Shown here piece after piece: positions 16,921-25,129 of a stretch of 41,690 bases of DNA; positions within the stretch are counted from its first letter, which is position 1, and each line of letters starts with the position of its first letter. The notes beneath the pieces were generated by a model that had not been told where the DNA came from, searched no databases, and saw only the letters and a program-made list of their open reading frames with translations. The translations under genes were made by a program, and so were the position numbers. Source of the DNA: a virus; the IMG/VR virus record IMGVR_UViG_3300046385_000083, positions 1 to 41,690 of that record; one strand, given 5' to 3'.

Positions 16921-17475
16921 TTATTCTGGAGCTAATCCAATAAATCTATATAAGCCTAGCTTTTCTGATGCTGACTTTTTATAAGAAACAGTAGCGCAAT
17001 GAGTGTTACCTTCTACCAATTCTTTACAGATAATAATTTTGATTTCTGCTTGATTTGTTTCAGCATACACGCGTGCTTTTTTAATACACGCTGTTTGGCT
17101 TTTGTCTTTAGCAATTTCTTTTCCCTCCCGTGAAACAATAGCTTTGTAAAAAGTTTCCCATTTACGCGCACCTTTTTGTGGGTTAGTTTCTACTGTAGAT
17201 TTAACTTTACTTTTGTTTTCTACAGGTGGTTCTATGCAATATCCCCATGCTTCACGTCTGCTAATGTTTTGATCAATGTAATTAAAAACTTTAGCGCTGT
17301 CTCGGTTTTCTTTGTTGTAATATGATGTTACATCATTTGAAAATGAACAACTATTAAAATCACCGGAGTATCCGTCTTGATGACCTGATTCTTCTGCTGC
17401 TTCTTCATATACTATCTGCCAAGCATCTTGTATACTTTTAGCTCTTACTGTTCTTTGTATTAAACTAGCACCCAT
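16921..17475 (-). CDS. Hypothetical protein, 184 aa
   Basis: Unrecognised. N-terminal part is polar (SIQDAWQIVYEEAAEESGHQDGYSGDF), then an aromatic segment with REAWGYCIEPP; C-terminal part has two possible beta-alpha units (KWETFYKAIVSREGKEIA...TACIKKARVYAETNQAEIKIIICKEL). Its ATG overlaps the TAG stop of the WGR gene (ATGGGTGCTAG), so they may work together. Confidence 0.75.
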   Translation of the reverse strand: MGASLIQRTVRAKSIQDAWQIVYEEAAEESGHQDGYSGDFNSCSFSNDVTSYYNKENRDSAKVFNYIDQNISRREAWGYCIEPPVENKSKVKSTVETNPQKGARKWETFYKAIVSREGKEIAKDKSQTACIKKARVYAETNQAEIKIIICKELVEGNTHCATVSYKKSASEKLGLYRFIGLAPE

Positions 17476-17902
17476 GTTTTAAATCTTTGTTGGTTATTAC
17501 TCCTATAGCTAAGTTCATTGACTCTTCATCGCTATTTAACATTCCTTTTACCCTTAGATACTCTTCTTCATTTAAAAGCTGAGATGCGTATAGCTCTAAT
17601 ACATAAGTAGAGAAAAATGTTTTTTTAATAGACTCAAATACAATTCCATCAAAATTGCTTTGAACTCTGTTGTAACCTTTTGCAAGTTTATCATTCATCA
17701 ATTTCATGTAAACTTTTTCTGCAACAGGGTATATGACATTTTCTTTTTTTACATGCTTTGTTAAATATGAACCACGTCTTCCATAACTAACTTCAACACA
17801 CCATAAATCACATAGTGGTTTTTTGTACAAGTAAATATTGTACACTTTGTCATTTCTATTTGTGTTACACCATAAGTTACTTTCTATAAGTAAATTTGTC
17901 AT
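17465..17902 (-). CDS. WGR-domain protein
   Basis: 145 aa from the ATG at 17902 (TTG at 17908 also in frame). Residues ~20-80 match the WGR pattern: YNIYLYKKPLCDLWCVEVSYGRRGS, then helix with EKVYMKLMNDKLAKGYNRV. The central motif reads YGRRG where WGR proteins have W-G-R-(I/V)-G. WGR domains bind DNA ends or nucleic acid in PARPs and in bacterial or phage proteins such as MolR; here the C-terminal helical half is of unknown type. It could be a DNA-end sensor in replication or repair. Confidence 0.7.
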   Translation of the reverse strand: MTNLLIESNLWCNTNRNDKVYNIYLYKKPLCDLWCVEVSYGRRGSYLTKHVKKENVIYPVAEKVYMKLMNDKLAKGYNRVQSNFDGIVFESIKKTFFSTYVLELYASQLLNEEEYLRVKGMLNSDEESMNLAIGVITNKDLKHGC

Positions 17903-17911
17903 AAACAATTA

Positions 17912-17950
17912 TAAATAAAAAACCGTGTGCCTCCTAAGAAACACACGGTT
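17912..17950 (-). terminator. Intrinsic terminator after gene 17969-18364
   Basis: Minus strand: AACCGTGTG (17950-17942), 12-nt loop, CACACGGTT (17929-17921), then TTTTATTT. A perfect 9-bp stem plus U-tract. It closes the transcript of the 131-aa gene. Confidence 0.85.
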
Positions 17951-17968
17951 CAGTGTTAATGAAAGTGC

Positions 17969-18364
17969 TTACTTTTTAGCAGCTGCTTCTGGATTCATTA
18001 CATTTTTAAATGGGAATGAATCACTGTTAACCGCGAACATTTCAATGAAAGATGTAATGTCATCTTCATTTACTAATGTATACTCATAGTATGTTTTGAT
18101 TTGCTTACGCTCTTCTTTGTAAGCACGACCTGCTACTTTTCTAGCCTTAGCATTAACAACATCTCCATTGTCATCAATCTTTGGCAAGAAGTGGAATGTG
18201 TCTTTTGTTGTTTTGCTAATGATAGCTAACTGTTTCAAGTCTGGTACGTAAATACATTCTACATACGGACAAGTTTCATTGATTGCAATCAAGCTAAAGG
18301 TTGGCATACCTCTGTGCTCTTGGATTACAAGCATCATGTTCTTTGGTTGGTTTTTTTCTGACAT
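17969..18364 (-). CDS. Hypothetical protein, 131 aa, monocistronic
   Basis: Unrecognised soluble protein (MMLVIQEHRGMPTFSLIAINETCPYVECIYVPDLKQ, then a basic segment KARKVAGRAYKEERKQIKTYYEY and an Ala-Lys-rich end). It has its own promoter-like motif immediately upstream (18381-18405) and a strong terminator immediately downstream, so it is probably made at a different level from its neighbours, e.g. as an abundant DNA-binding protein. That role is inference from context and the basic centre. Confidence 0.75.
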   Translation of the reverse strand: MSEKNQPKNMMLVIQEHRGMPTFSLIAINETCPYVECIYVPDLKQLAIISKTTKDTFHFLPKIDDNGDVVNAKARKVAGRAYKEERKQIKTYYEYTLVNEDDITSFIEMFAVNSDSFPFKNVMNPEAAAKK

Positions 18365-18377
18365 AAATAAAGTTTTG

Positions 18378-19403
18378 TTACAAAGATACTAAATTGTTTG
18401 CAAACTCATACGGTAATGTAAAGTCTTGTTTAGTAAGGTGATATGATGCTTCTATGTTGATCATCTTAACCAAATCATTCATCCATTTTTCATAGCTTTC
18501 ATCTGATACTGGGAAACAATATACATTGTTTTTCTGATCAACAACAATAAAATTAAATACAATCTTAAAGTCAAATGCTTGCTTGCGTAATAAACTTTTT
18601 GCCAACAGCTTGTATATAACTGGCTGCAACCAGTAGTCATATTTTTCTGCAGATACTTGGAAATCTTTTAACTTTCCACCGTGTGATTTAACATCACTCA
18701 CATAAATAATTTTGTTAACACGGTCAACTTTAATTACATCTAAGATTCCTTTGATCCCGTATTGTAATTCATCAGGGCGATCAGAAAGTTCTATCTCATA
18801 ACGGATTTCATCTGTGTTGTTTGTTGCTCTTAAAAGAGATACAGCTTTTTCATTGTTTAATACAGCTGAAGCTTTAGCATAACACTTATCCCATGATGCT
18901 GAGTCCACAATAATTTTTTCGCGTGACTCAACCATGATTTTGAAATACTCAATGGAATTATCATTGATGATTTTTTCTAAACGCTTTTCATCACCTGTTT
19001 TAAATGGAGCTTTTTTGTCATCAACTAGCGACTGGTGCAAATTGATTTCCTTTAAGTAGTCAATGATTTCTTCAGCGTATTCTTGTAACTCAGATGCATT
19101 TCTTCCTAAAGAAAGTAAATGATCTATACAAGCTTTAGTGCTGTCACTTGGTGTGGGTACACCCATGTTAACAAACTTGTTGTTCAATTCTTCCGGTTCT
19201 AAAATCATACAGTGTATAAGTGAACCTTCATCAAAATGTTTAGCTTTTTTGACTTCTTTTTCTTTCAAGACATAGTGCTTGTAATAAATAGCAGGGTCTT
19301 CAAGCAATAACTTTAATGCACTAGCACTAAGGTTAAGTGTTTCTACATTTGCAAAAAACTCATCATGGTTTAATTGCTGATTGTCATCTAATTTTAATGT
19401 CAT
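18378..19403 (-). CDS. PD-(D/E)XK exonuclease, RecE/Cas4-like
   Basis: 341 aa. Nuclease of the RecE / YqaJ-like PDDEXK group. Visible motifs: LNLSASALKLLLEDPAIYY at the start, FDEGSLIHCMILEPEE at 58-72 (H64), GIKGILDVI with D222, and the catalytic core YVSDVKSHGG with D237 and K239, followed by Q/Y-containing SAEKYDYWLQPVIYK (motif Q-x-Y-like). Such enzymes degrade one strand of dsDNA to make 3' ends for annealing recombination. The Sak4-like ATPase and ssDNA-binding proteins in this block would complete that pathway. Starts 4 bp before the end of the upstream gene. Confidence 0.85.
   Translation of the reverse strand: MTLKLDDNQQLNHDEFFANVETLNLSASALKLLLEDPAIYYKHYVLKEKEVKKAKHFDEGSLIHCMILEPEELNNKFVNMGVPTPSDSTKACIDHLLSLGRNASELQEYAEEIIDYLKEINLHQSLVDDKKAPFKTGDEKRLEKIINDNSIEYFKIMVESREKIIVDSASWDKCYAKASAVLNNEKAVSLLRATNNTDEIRYEIELSDRPDELQYGIKGILDVIKVDRVNKIIYVSDVKSHGGKLKDFQVSAEKYDYWLQPVIYKLLAKSLLRKQAFDFKIVFNFIVVDQKNNVYCFPVSDESYEKWMNDLVKMINIEASYHLTKQDFTLPYEFANNLVSL
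18381..18405 (-). promoter_or_regulatory. Candidate phage promoter motif, copy 2
   Basis: Minus-strand TTTG-N10-AG-TATCTTTG, 12 bp between boxes, 17 bp before the ATG at 18364. It is inside the 3' end of the exonuclease gene. The -7-like box also fits the host consensus TAnnTTTG, but the spacing to TTTG is the short phage-type one. Confidence 0.6.
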
Positions 19404-20320
19404 TTTTTTAATTTTAATTTGAATTCAAAAAGAGAACATACCTCATTGTATGAGCTGACATAGTTGTCAACCATAAATTCAAGTTGTTGTGTTGTAGGTT
19501 CTCCAATATATTTTTTAAATTGAAGTGTTATTTGTTCTAAGGTGAATGGATTTCCTGCCGGATCTAATTTGTAGATCTCTTGCATCAAAGGTAATATTCT
19601 ATTTTTTCTTTTACCTTTCATCTGTTGCGGTATAGTATTAAATGCTAACAGTAATTCCATAAAGGAATGCTCTGGATTTAATACATTCATTACATCTAAT
19701 GCAAGATCTTGTGTATCAACATTGCTTATCAACCTTTGAATTTTATGGAGTTCTTCTTGAGCTAAGGGTCTGTTGTTAGAGTAATGCAATAGATTTTTGT
19801 AATCAATTATTGTTTTATCTCTTGACGCTATAACAGAGTTGTATATAAAATGACATTGATTGTTAAGCTGAGCATACCATTCATTATATTGATTTGGACC
19901 ACCATATTTGTAACTTGCAGGTGGTATGTTAATTAAATCATCATGCTCAAGTATATCCATTTCAAGAAGATTTGTCACATATACTTTTACTTCAGCTAGA
20001 GCATTTTCAAGTAAATCTTTAACACTTATTACTTTAAATGTGCTTAAATCATTTCTTGATTTAACAAGATACTTGCAATTTTCTTCTTGCTTATCTGTTG
20101 TTAGCATTTCTGCATCAACTTGAATAAGCTTTTTCATATTTGCTGGTAAGTGAATAGCATTAGCAGGATTGCTAATGATACTATGAACAGAGGGATCTAA
20201 GCCCTCTGTTTTATAGTTAAAGTTTACCAACATGATGTTATCCGTTTGATTTGGATAAGTTTTATCTGCATTATTAAAAAACCTTTTAGGCAAAAATGCA
20301 CCTGGACTTTTTACAAACAT
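19400..20320 (-). CDS. Hypothetical protein, 306 aa
   Basis: Unrecognised. Predominantly alpha-helical after an N-terminal ~60-residue polar segment; contains a Tyr/Gly-rich piece (PPASYKYGGPNQYNEWYAQ) and a basic motif (QQMKGKRKNRILPL). No enzyme motif is visible. It lies between the AAA+ ATPase and the exonuclease with end-to-start overlaps, so a replication or DNA-processing accessory role is likely but unproven. Confidence 0.75.
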   Translation of the reverse strand: MFVKSPGAFLPKRFFNNADKTYPNQTDNIMLVNFNYKTEGLDPSVHSIISNPANAIHLPANMKKLIQVDAEMLTTDKQEENCKYLVKSRNDLSTFKVISVKDLLENALAEVKVYVTNLLEMDILEHDDLINIPPASYKYGGPNQYNEWYAQLNNQCHFIYNSVIASRDKTIIDYKNLLHYSNNRPLAQEELHKIQRLISNVDTQDLALDVMNVLNPEHSFMELLLAFNTIPQQMKGKRKNRILPLMQEIYKLDPAGNPFTLEQITLQFKKYIGEPTTQQLEFMVDNYVSSYNEVCSLFEFKLKLKK

Positions 20321-21516
20321 TATTCTAAAATTACATCAATGATTGAATCTTCCAACATCAATACATTGTATTTGTTGTTGGCGTTAATTACCTTTTTGGC
20401 AAGCACAAATTTTAAATCTGATCCTAAAATTTCACTTGTAATCAAATCTTTTACACGCTCAATAAACTTAGGTGTAATCTCTTTGTTCTCTACATTGTGA
20501 ACCATGTGATTGATTAAACGTGTTGTCAATACATAAGCTAAGTCACCTCTGTATTCTTCTTCAGATTTAATTAAATCAACAACCTTTGCTTTGATTGTAT
20601 CAAATGCTTTGGTTGTATCTAAAATTTCTGTAGGAGAAATCATCTTGTCTAACTTGTTGTAGATAAATGAAGTGAACATTGTTGTTACTTCTGGACCTAC
20701 TGCACCTTCACCAATGTTTTGAATCAACACTAAGTTTTTATCAAAGTCGCTGATTGATCGCAATGAGTTGTAGAATTTAACTAAACTTCTTGGATTCACA
20801 TGTGGGTTTTCATCTTTGATAATTTCTTTACCATGTAACAAGGTAAAGTTGATTGCACGTTGGTCAATCTTAGCTTTCTCTGCCCATTCAGCCCATACTT
20901 CTGGTTCCCATCCCATATCAAATGTGATATATCTTGATTTTGCAGCAGCATCAATGTCAGTTACGTTGTATGTACCGTCATCAGGATTCTCTGTTAACAA
21001 GATAGTCCATCCTTTTGGAAGAGACCATGAGATGTATCTTTGCTTGTCAATGATTTCCATAACTGCTTGCATAAAGCGCGGAGCTGCACGTGTGTAATCA
21101 TCTAAAATAAGCACACCATTTTCTCCCTTACCAGCAATCCAAGCTGGCTTAGCATAGCTCATTCGGCTTTGTCCATTAGCCATCCATCCCTGATCTACAA
21201 AGGATTGCATGACTTTTTCATCAACCCATTTGCCTACCTGTTTGTCACCTTGCTTAATGACCATCTGATATTCCTTAACAGGAATTCCAACCAAGTCACC
21301 TAGCTCATCAAGCTGTGCAAGATTGATGATTTCTACGTGTTTTATATCTAGCTCTTCAGCTAATTGTTCTACTACTGATGTCTTACCTAAACCTGCTGCT
21401 CCACATATAGAAACCGCTACTGGTTTCAAGTTGTCTTCTTGTAACACACGGTTATTTAAAATGATGTGTGTTAATGTTTCCTTTAACTCTTTACTGTTCA
21501 ACTGTACTTTATTCAT
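20320..21516 (-). CDS. MoxR-type AAA+ ATPase
   Basis: 398 aa. AAA+ ATPase of the MoxR/RavA-like group: Walker A GAAGLGKTS at 39-47 (K45), Walker B GVLILDD with D139-D140, sensor-1 region LLTENPDDG, and the NVTDIDAAAKSRYITFDM segment equivalent to the arginine-finger region. MoxR ATPases act with VWA-domain partners as chaperone-like machines that insert metals or remodel complexes; the VWA/metallopeptidase partner is encoded nearby at 22514-23728. The two are normally adjacent; here a 70-aa gene and a homing endonuclease gene separate them. The phage target of the pair is unknown. Confidence 0.88.
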   Translation of the reverse strand: MNKVQLNSKELKETLTHIILNNRVLQEDNLKPVAVSICGAAGLGKTSVVEQLAEELDIKHVEIINLAQLDELGDLVGIPVKEYQMVIKQGDKQVGKWVDEKVMQSFVDQGWMANGQSRMSYAKPAWIAGKGENGVLILDDYTRAAPRFMQAVMEIIDKQRYISWSLPKGWTILLTENPDDGTYNVTDIDAAAKSRYITFDMGWEPEVWAEWAEKAKIDQRAINFTLLHGKEIIKDENPHVNPRSLVKFYNSLRSISDFDKNLVLIQNIGEGAVGPEVTTMFTSFIYNKLDKMISPTEILDTTKAFDTIKAKVVDLIKSEEEYRGDLAYVLTTRLINHMVHNVENKEITPKFIERVKDLITSEILGSDLKFVLAKKVINANNKYNVLMLEDSIIDVILE

Positions 21517-21725
21517 AACTCTTTGTCTTTTGGTATACCATACCGATTATAATACTCTACTAATTCAATCTTGTGCTCTAATGCACGAGCCGGGGGCATT
21601 TTATCTGCCTCCCAATAATGTGCTGTGCGCACTGTTCTCCAGTCTTCTAAGTCAAATGTTTTTGTCAGATAACCAAAGCGTTCTCTCAATTCTTTTATTC
21701 TCCAAAAAGAATCTTCCTTTTCCAT
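21513..21725 (-). CDS. Hypothetical protein, 70 aa, between the AAA+ and VWA genes
   Basis: Small charged helical protein (SFWRIKELRERFGYLTKTFDLEDWRTVRTAHYWEADK). Unknown family. Its ATG overlaps the TAA of the GIY-YIG gene and, before that insertion, would have overlapped the stop of the VWA gene in the same way. It overlaps the AAA+ start by 4 bp, so it may be a third component of the AAA+/VWA machine. Confidence 0.7.
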   Translation of the reverse strand: MEKEDSFWRIKELRERFGYLTKTFDLEDWRTVRTAHYWEADKMPPARALEHKIELVEYYNRYGIPKDKEL

Positions 21726-22462
21726 TAATTCAGCTTGATGGTTTTACCTTTACACACTCTGTTTTTTTTAATAGCGGCATGCACATTTTGAAAAGATGTA
21801 TTTAAATCTGCAGCTAATTTAGATATTGAGGTGTAAGTTTTAATAGAACCGTCTTTGTCTATACAACTAATTGAATATTCAGTATAAGGTTTTCTGTTTA
21901 TTTTAGCTATAGGTTTTATTTTATCAACATATTTTCTAGTCCATTGAAAACCATTTGCTGATTTTGTTTTTCCTTTGCTTGCATTTTGTATTGAAACAAC
22001 ACTACCTTTAATATAATCAGCCGCTTCTTTGTGTGTATCAAATGATCTGATATAATTACCTAACAAATCATACTGATATATTTTTACAGAAGCAGGGTTA
22101 TCTTTTCCCATATATTTGCCTGTCATAAGCATACTTATTTTTTCTTTAGTTGATTCACTTTTTTTAGCGGAAACAGGATCTCTATCAATGTTAATATCAG
22201 GATTAAGTAAATCAATGAAAAACTTTTCTCTTTCAATTTGATTTTTACAAAGCTCTAATATTTTAATTGAGTATTGCTCTTCTGTATATTTTAAAAATAC
22301 TCTTTGCATAAAATCATTATGATGCATGTTTCTTTTTAAATCATTCAGATGTCTTTTTGATCTATTGTATAAATTACAACTGCTTCCTATATAAAAGTGA
22401 GGACCAATAGTTATTTGATAAACTCCGCTTTTGTTTCTGTCTTTATACTGAAATTTTTTCAT
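21725..22462 (-). CDS. GIY-YIG homing endonuclease with NUMOD-type DNA-binding domains
   Basis: 245 aa from the ATG at 22462. GIY-YIG nuclease at ~10-95: GVYQI (13-17), YIGSS (24-28), R34, acidic helix around E77-E79 and LLNPDIN. Then a NUMOD3-like piece (STKEKISMLMTGKYMGKDNP), a NUMOD1-like piece (VKIYQYDLLGNYIRSFDTHKEAA...FQWTRK) and a C-terminal helix-turn-helix (SISKLAADLNTSFQNVHAAI). It has its own host-type promoter at 22477-22507. Its last seven residues, GKTIKLN, repeat the C-terminus of the VWA protein, and its last 22 bp are a synonymous variant of the VWA 3' end. This indicates insertion at the VWA stop codon. Confidence 0.88.
   Translation of the reverse strand: MKKFQYKDRNKSGVYQITIGPHFYIGSSCNLYNRSKRHLNDLKRNMHHNDFMQRVFLKYTEEQYSIKILELCKNQIEREKFFIDLLNPDINIDRDPVSAKKSESTKEKISMLMTGKYMGKDNPASVKIYQYDLLGNYIRSFDTHKEAADYIKGSVVSIQNASKGKTKSANGFQWTRKYVDKIKPIAKINRKPYTEYSISCIDKDGSIKTYTSISKLAADLNTSFQNVHAAIKKNRVCKGKTIKLN
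21727..21748 (-). repeat. Duplicated VWA 3' end, copy A (copy B at 22516-22537)
   Basis: 22 bp shared with 22516-22537 at 19 of 22 positions. The three differences are all third-codon changes within GGT-AAR-ACY-ATY-AAG-CTG-AAT, so both copies encode GKTIKLN. The copies flank the GIY-YIG gene; this one looks like the original gene end (followed by TAATGG of the next gene). Confidence 0.8.
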
Positions 22463-22476
22463 GTTTGCTTTTTTTA

Positions 22477-22507
22477 CAAAGATAAGAATAATTCTTTGAT
22501 AAAACAA
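22477..22507 (-). promoter_or_regulatory. Host-type (Bacteroidota) promoter for the GIY-YIG gene
   Basis: Minus strand: TTG (22507-22505), 20-bp spacer, TATCTTTG (22484-22477), then a 14-bp leader to the ATG. Same geometry as the promoter of the HNH homing gene. It fits in the 51-bp gap after the VWA gene. Confidence 0.65.
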
Positions 22508-22513
22508 TGAAAT

Positions 22514-23728
22514 TCAATTCAGCTTAATAGTCTTACCTGGTAAGTGATCTGTGTTGCTGCATTTTGTAGATAATACCCACAATATATTCTTTATTGGTGC
22601 TTCTGGCGCGGGTGCTTCTCCGTCTGTAAGATAGATGAGCGTGGTGTATTTCTTCCTATAGGTCAAAAAGTAATCAACCACCGGGTTAAAATCAGTTCCA
22701 CCTCGTTGTTTAATTACAAGATCCATAGATGGTCTGTACTTTACTGGCTCTTGCATTTGTGTATCAGCAAAAGTAATTGTGAAATCATGACCGCATTTGT
22801 ACATGTGGTGTATTTCATTCATGAACTCTTTGATTTCCGCATCAGATACAGAAGCTGAACTGTCAATAGCAATTAAGATATGTGAATGTTCCTGTACGCG
22901 TATACCAAAGTCTAATTCAAATCTTTTACTTTGCTTACGTTTTGTTTTGCGCATTGTTGTTTTGGCTGAATTACCAATGTATCTACGCAAGTATGCGCGC
23001 CAGTTAAACTTTGGTGGCTCAATGTTTTTAAGTTTCTCAAGCTTAATTAAAACTTCATTTGGTATGGTGCCTCGTTGTTTTTTAACTTGCTCAACAACTT
23101 CACTCAACATTACTTCTAACTGTTTGTCAATTAGTTTCTTTTGAGTTTCAGATAAGTCTTCAAAGTCATCCCAGTCATGTTCCGGCATGTTCATTTTACC
23201 TCCACCTGGTTGATCAACTTGACCATCACCGTTGGCAATTGCATTCATTACAGCTTGCATCATGTCGGAACCACCTCCACCATTGTTCTGTTGAGAATCT
23301 TTAATCAGTTTCTCATAGTATATGTTTGTACCTTCATTTGGTAACAAACCTGAGTCAACAAATTTATCAAGTGTTGCACCACCTTTAGGAAGCCATTCAT
23401 TTGGAATCTTTTGATTGATCTCAATATCTTCTGCAAGATTAGCAAGCTCATGATTTTTGAGATGCTTGTATTCTGTTATATGAAAGAAAGCTATATGCAT
23501 CAACTCGTGTTGCAACAAGCCTTTCTTTTCATTTGCTGTCAGTGTTGACCAAAACTCTGGATTAATGTATAATTTGTAATTAATCCCATTTAAGCCAACA
23601 CCGGCTGTTTTTACTACATTAGACCACTCTTTGTTCAGATTCAATAATAGAAGCCCGTAGAAAGGCTGATCTAACATTAAATCTTTACATATCTTGGTCA
23701 GATCTTGTTGTAATCCTTTTGTGTTCAT
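22514..23728 (-). CDS. VWA-domain metallopeptidase-like partner of the AAA+ ATPase (DUF2201 type)
   Basis: 404 aa. N-terminal putative metallopeptidase domain with HELMH at 74-78 (LLQHELMHIAFFH) and an acidic AEDIEINQ about 20 residues on. A Gly/Asn/Asp-rich linker spans ~147-190. The C-terminal VWA-like domain has the MIDAS DSSAS at 289-293 (HILIAIDSSASVSD) and IYLTDGEAPAP. This is the layout of DUF2201 proteins that pair with MoxR ATPases. C-terminus LPGKTIKLN is natural for the family, but its codons appear recoded relative to the copy at 21727-21748. It starts 44 bp inside the upstream gene. Confidence 0.88.
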   Translation of the reverse strand: MNTKGLQQDLTKICKDLMLDQPFYGLLLLNLNKEWSNVVKTAGVGLNGINYKLYINPEFWSTLTANEKKGLLQHELMHIAFFHITEYKHLKNHELANLAEDIEINQKIPNEWLPKGGATLDKFVDSGLLPNEGTNIYYEKLIKDSQQNNGGGGSDMMQAVMNAIANGDGQVDQPGGGKMNMPEHDWDDFEDLSETQKKLIDKQLEVMLSEVVEQVKKQRGTIPNEVLIKLEKLKNIEPPKFNWRAYLRRYIGNSAKTTMRKTKRKQSKRFELDFGIRVQEHSHILIAIDSSASVSDAEIKEFMNEIHHMYKCGHDFTITFADTQMQEPVKYRPSMDLVIKQRGGTDFNPVVDYFLTYRKKYTTLIYLTDGEAPAPEAPIKNILWVLSTKCSNTDHLPGKTIKLN

Positions 23729-24107
23729 AAACTTCTTGTTTTATGTTTGCTGGTTTATTTCCTAACAAAAATTGCATATAATGTAATTCATGCTTTTCGT
23801 GCAACTTAATTATGCTTTTTACATCTGTTTCATCATTGTTGACAACAAATGTTGTAAGATCTTTCATTGCATGATTCCATTGGCTTCTGACTAAAAAATA
23901 ATCTCTGAAGATGTTGTTTATTTTATCTGTTAATGAATCTGGTATCAATATGAAAACTTCATTTTGTACTATTTCATTCAATGTAAGATGCCAGAAAATT
24001 ACATTTTTCTTAGTGATTAGTGTTTCTATTGTTTTTAAAGCTAATTTAATTGTATCATCATCTTTAGATTGCAGAAGCTTTACAATTTTTTGAGTTTTTG
24101 ATTGCAT
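23685..24107 (-). CDS. Hypothetical helical protein, 140 aa
   Basis: Unrecognised. Begins MQSKTQKIVKLLQSKDDDTIKLALKTIETL, a HEAT-like helical repeat unit, and ends with His/Lys-rich helices. It overlaps the primase at its 5' end and the VWA gene at its 3' end by 44 bp each, unusually long overlaps for this genome. Confidence 0.7.
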   Translation of the reverse strand: MQSKTQKIVKLLQSKDDDTIKLALKTIETLITKKNVIFWHLTLNEIVQNEVFILIPDSLTDKINNIFRDYFLVRSQWNHAMKDLTTFVVNNDETDVKSIIKLHEKHELHYMQFLLGNKPANIKQEVYEHKRITTRSDQDM

Positions 24108-25065
24108 CTTGTAATACCGGTGTAAATAAAACTTTTGTGCTTACAGGACCATGTTCTTTAACACAGTCAGCCATGTCTTTTTCTACTGTAAAGTAGATGT
24201 AGGGTATGCCATATAAATCTTTGTACTTTTTCATTGCTTTCATGCCGGCAACATCATTGTCAAACATGGTGAAAACAAATTCATAAGATTCTTTGTACTT
24301 GGCTATTTGTTCTGGAGTGATAGTAACATTCTCACTATCGGGAGCAACTAAGTCAATGTTGTTAAACTTGAGTGACATAAATGCACCTATGTCTTTGAGT
24401 GACGAAGCAATGATAAGGCAACGCTTGTTGTATGTTAGTTGATCTTCTCCTTGCGTATACTCTTGTACTTTTACAAACTTTGCTGTCTTTCTTGAAGGGT
24501 TGTATATCTTACACAACTCTCCCTTGGCATTAAAGAAACCATAGCACATTGGGTTTTTGAATTCCATTTCTTGTACTACACTTCCCTTAGTTATTTTTAC
24601 TGTGTAAGATTGTAAAGGCTTGATGTTGTATTTCTTTAGGAATGAACCACCAATGCCATAAACTTTCCAGTAATTTGCATCTATTGTCAACCACTTGCGT
24701 ATTGTGAACTTACTGATTTCTTTTACTTCTTTCTCGTAATTGATTACAGTGCGCGCACTAGTGTCATTTTTAAAGATGTCCAAAATTTTTCTGAATGCAT
24801 CTTGTCTTGAAGGGATATTGTATAAGTGTTGAACAAGTTCTGCAGCATCACCATATAGCCCGGTGGAAAAATCCTTAAACCTATAGATGTTTTCCTTGTC
24901 ATCAAGGAAGATCACCATAGATGGATCTTTATCTTTTGGATTAAATGCTGAGCTAATTTTGACAGACTGACCGTCAAGTGTTTCCTCTAAGTTGAGTACT
25001 TTTTCAAATATAAGATTACTGCTTATAGGAAAGTTCTTATTTGAATATTTAATAGTCTGTATCAT
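24064..25065 (-). CDS. DnaG-like DNA primase with TOPRIM domain
   Basis: 333 aa. The N-terminal ~100 residues look like a zinc-binding domain fold without the cysteines (DKDPSMVIFLDDKENIYRFKDFSTGLYGDAAELVQHL). The TOPRIM core shows CLIIASSLKDIGAF at 216-229, APDSEN at 241-246 and FDND at 268-271. The usual TOPRIM Glu (EGxxD) is replaced by Ser in SSLKD, as in several phage primases; E245 might substitute. It synthesises RNA primers for the PolB fork and probably works with the DnaB protein encoded upstream in the same block. A strong terminator separates it from the upstream gene. Confidence 0.85.
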   Translation of the reverse strand: MIQTIKYSNKNFPISSNLIFEKVLNLEETLDGQSVKISSAFNPKDKDPSMVIFLDDKENIYRFKDFSTGLYGDAAELVQHLYNIPSRQDAFRKILDIFKNDTSARTVINYEKEVKEISKFTIRKWLTIDANYWKVYGIGGSFLKKYNIKPLQSYTVKITKGSVVQEMEFKNPMCYGFFNAKGELCKIYNPSRKTAKFVKVQEYTQGEDQLTYNKRCLIIASSLKDIGAFMSLKFNNIDLVAPDSENVTITPEQIAKYKESYEFVFTMFDNDVAGMKAMKKYKDLYGIPYIYFTVEKDMADCVKEHGPVSTKVLFTPVLQDAIKNSKNCKASAI

Positions 25066-25075
25066 ATTTTGCTAA

Positions 25076-25109
25076 TAAAAAAGCGGACTGATAATACACA
25101 GCCCGCTTT
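25076..25109 (-). terminator. Intrinsic terminator after the candidate ssDNA-binding gene
   Basis: Minus strand: AAAGCGGGCTG (25109-25099), 8-nt loop, CAGTCCGCTTT (25090-25080), followed by TTTTATT. The 11-bp stem has one G-U pair. It should separate the abundant upstream gene from the primase. Confidence 0.85.
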
Positions 25110-25129
25110 AGTTTATTTATTGTGTTGGA

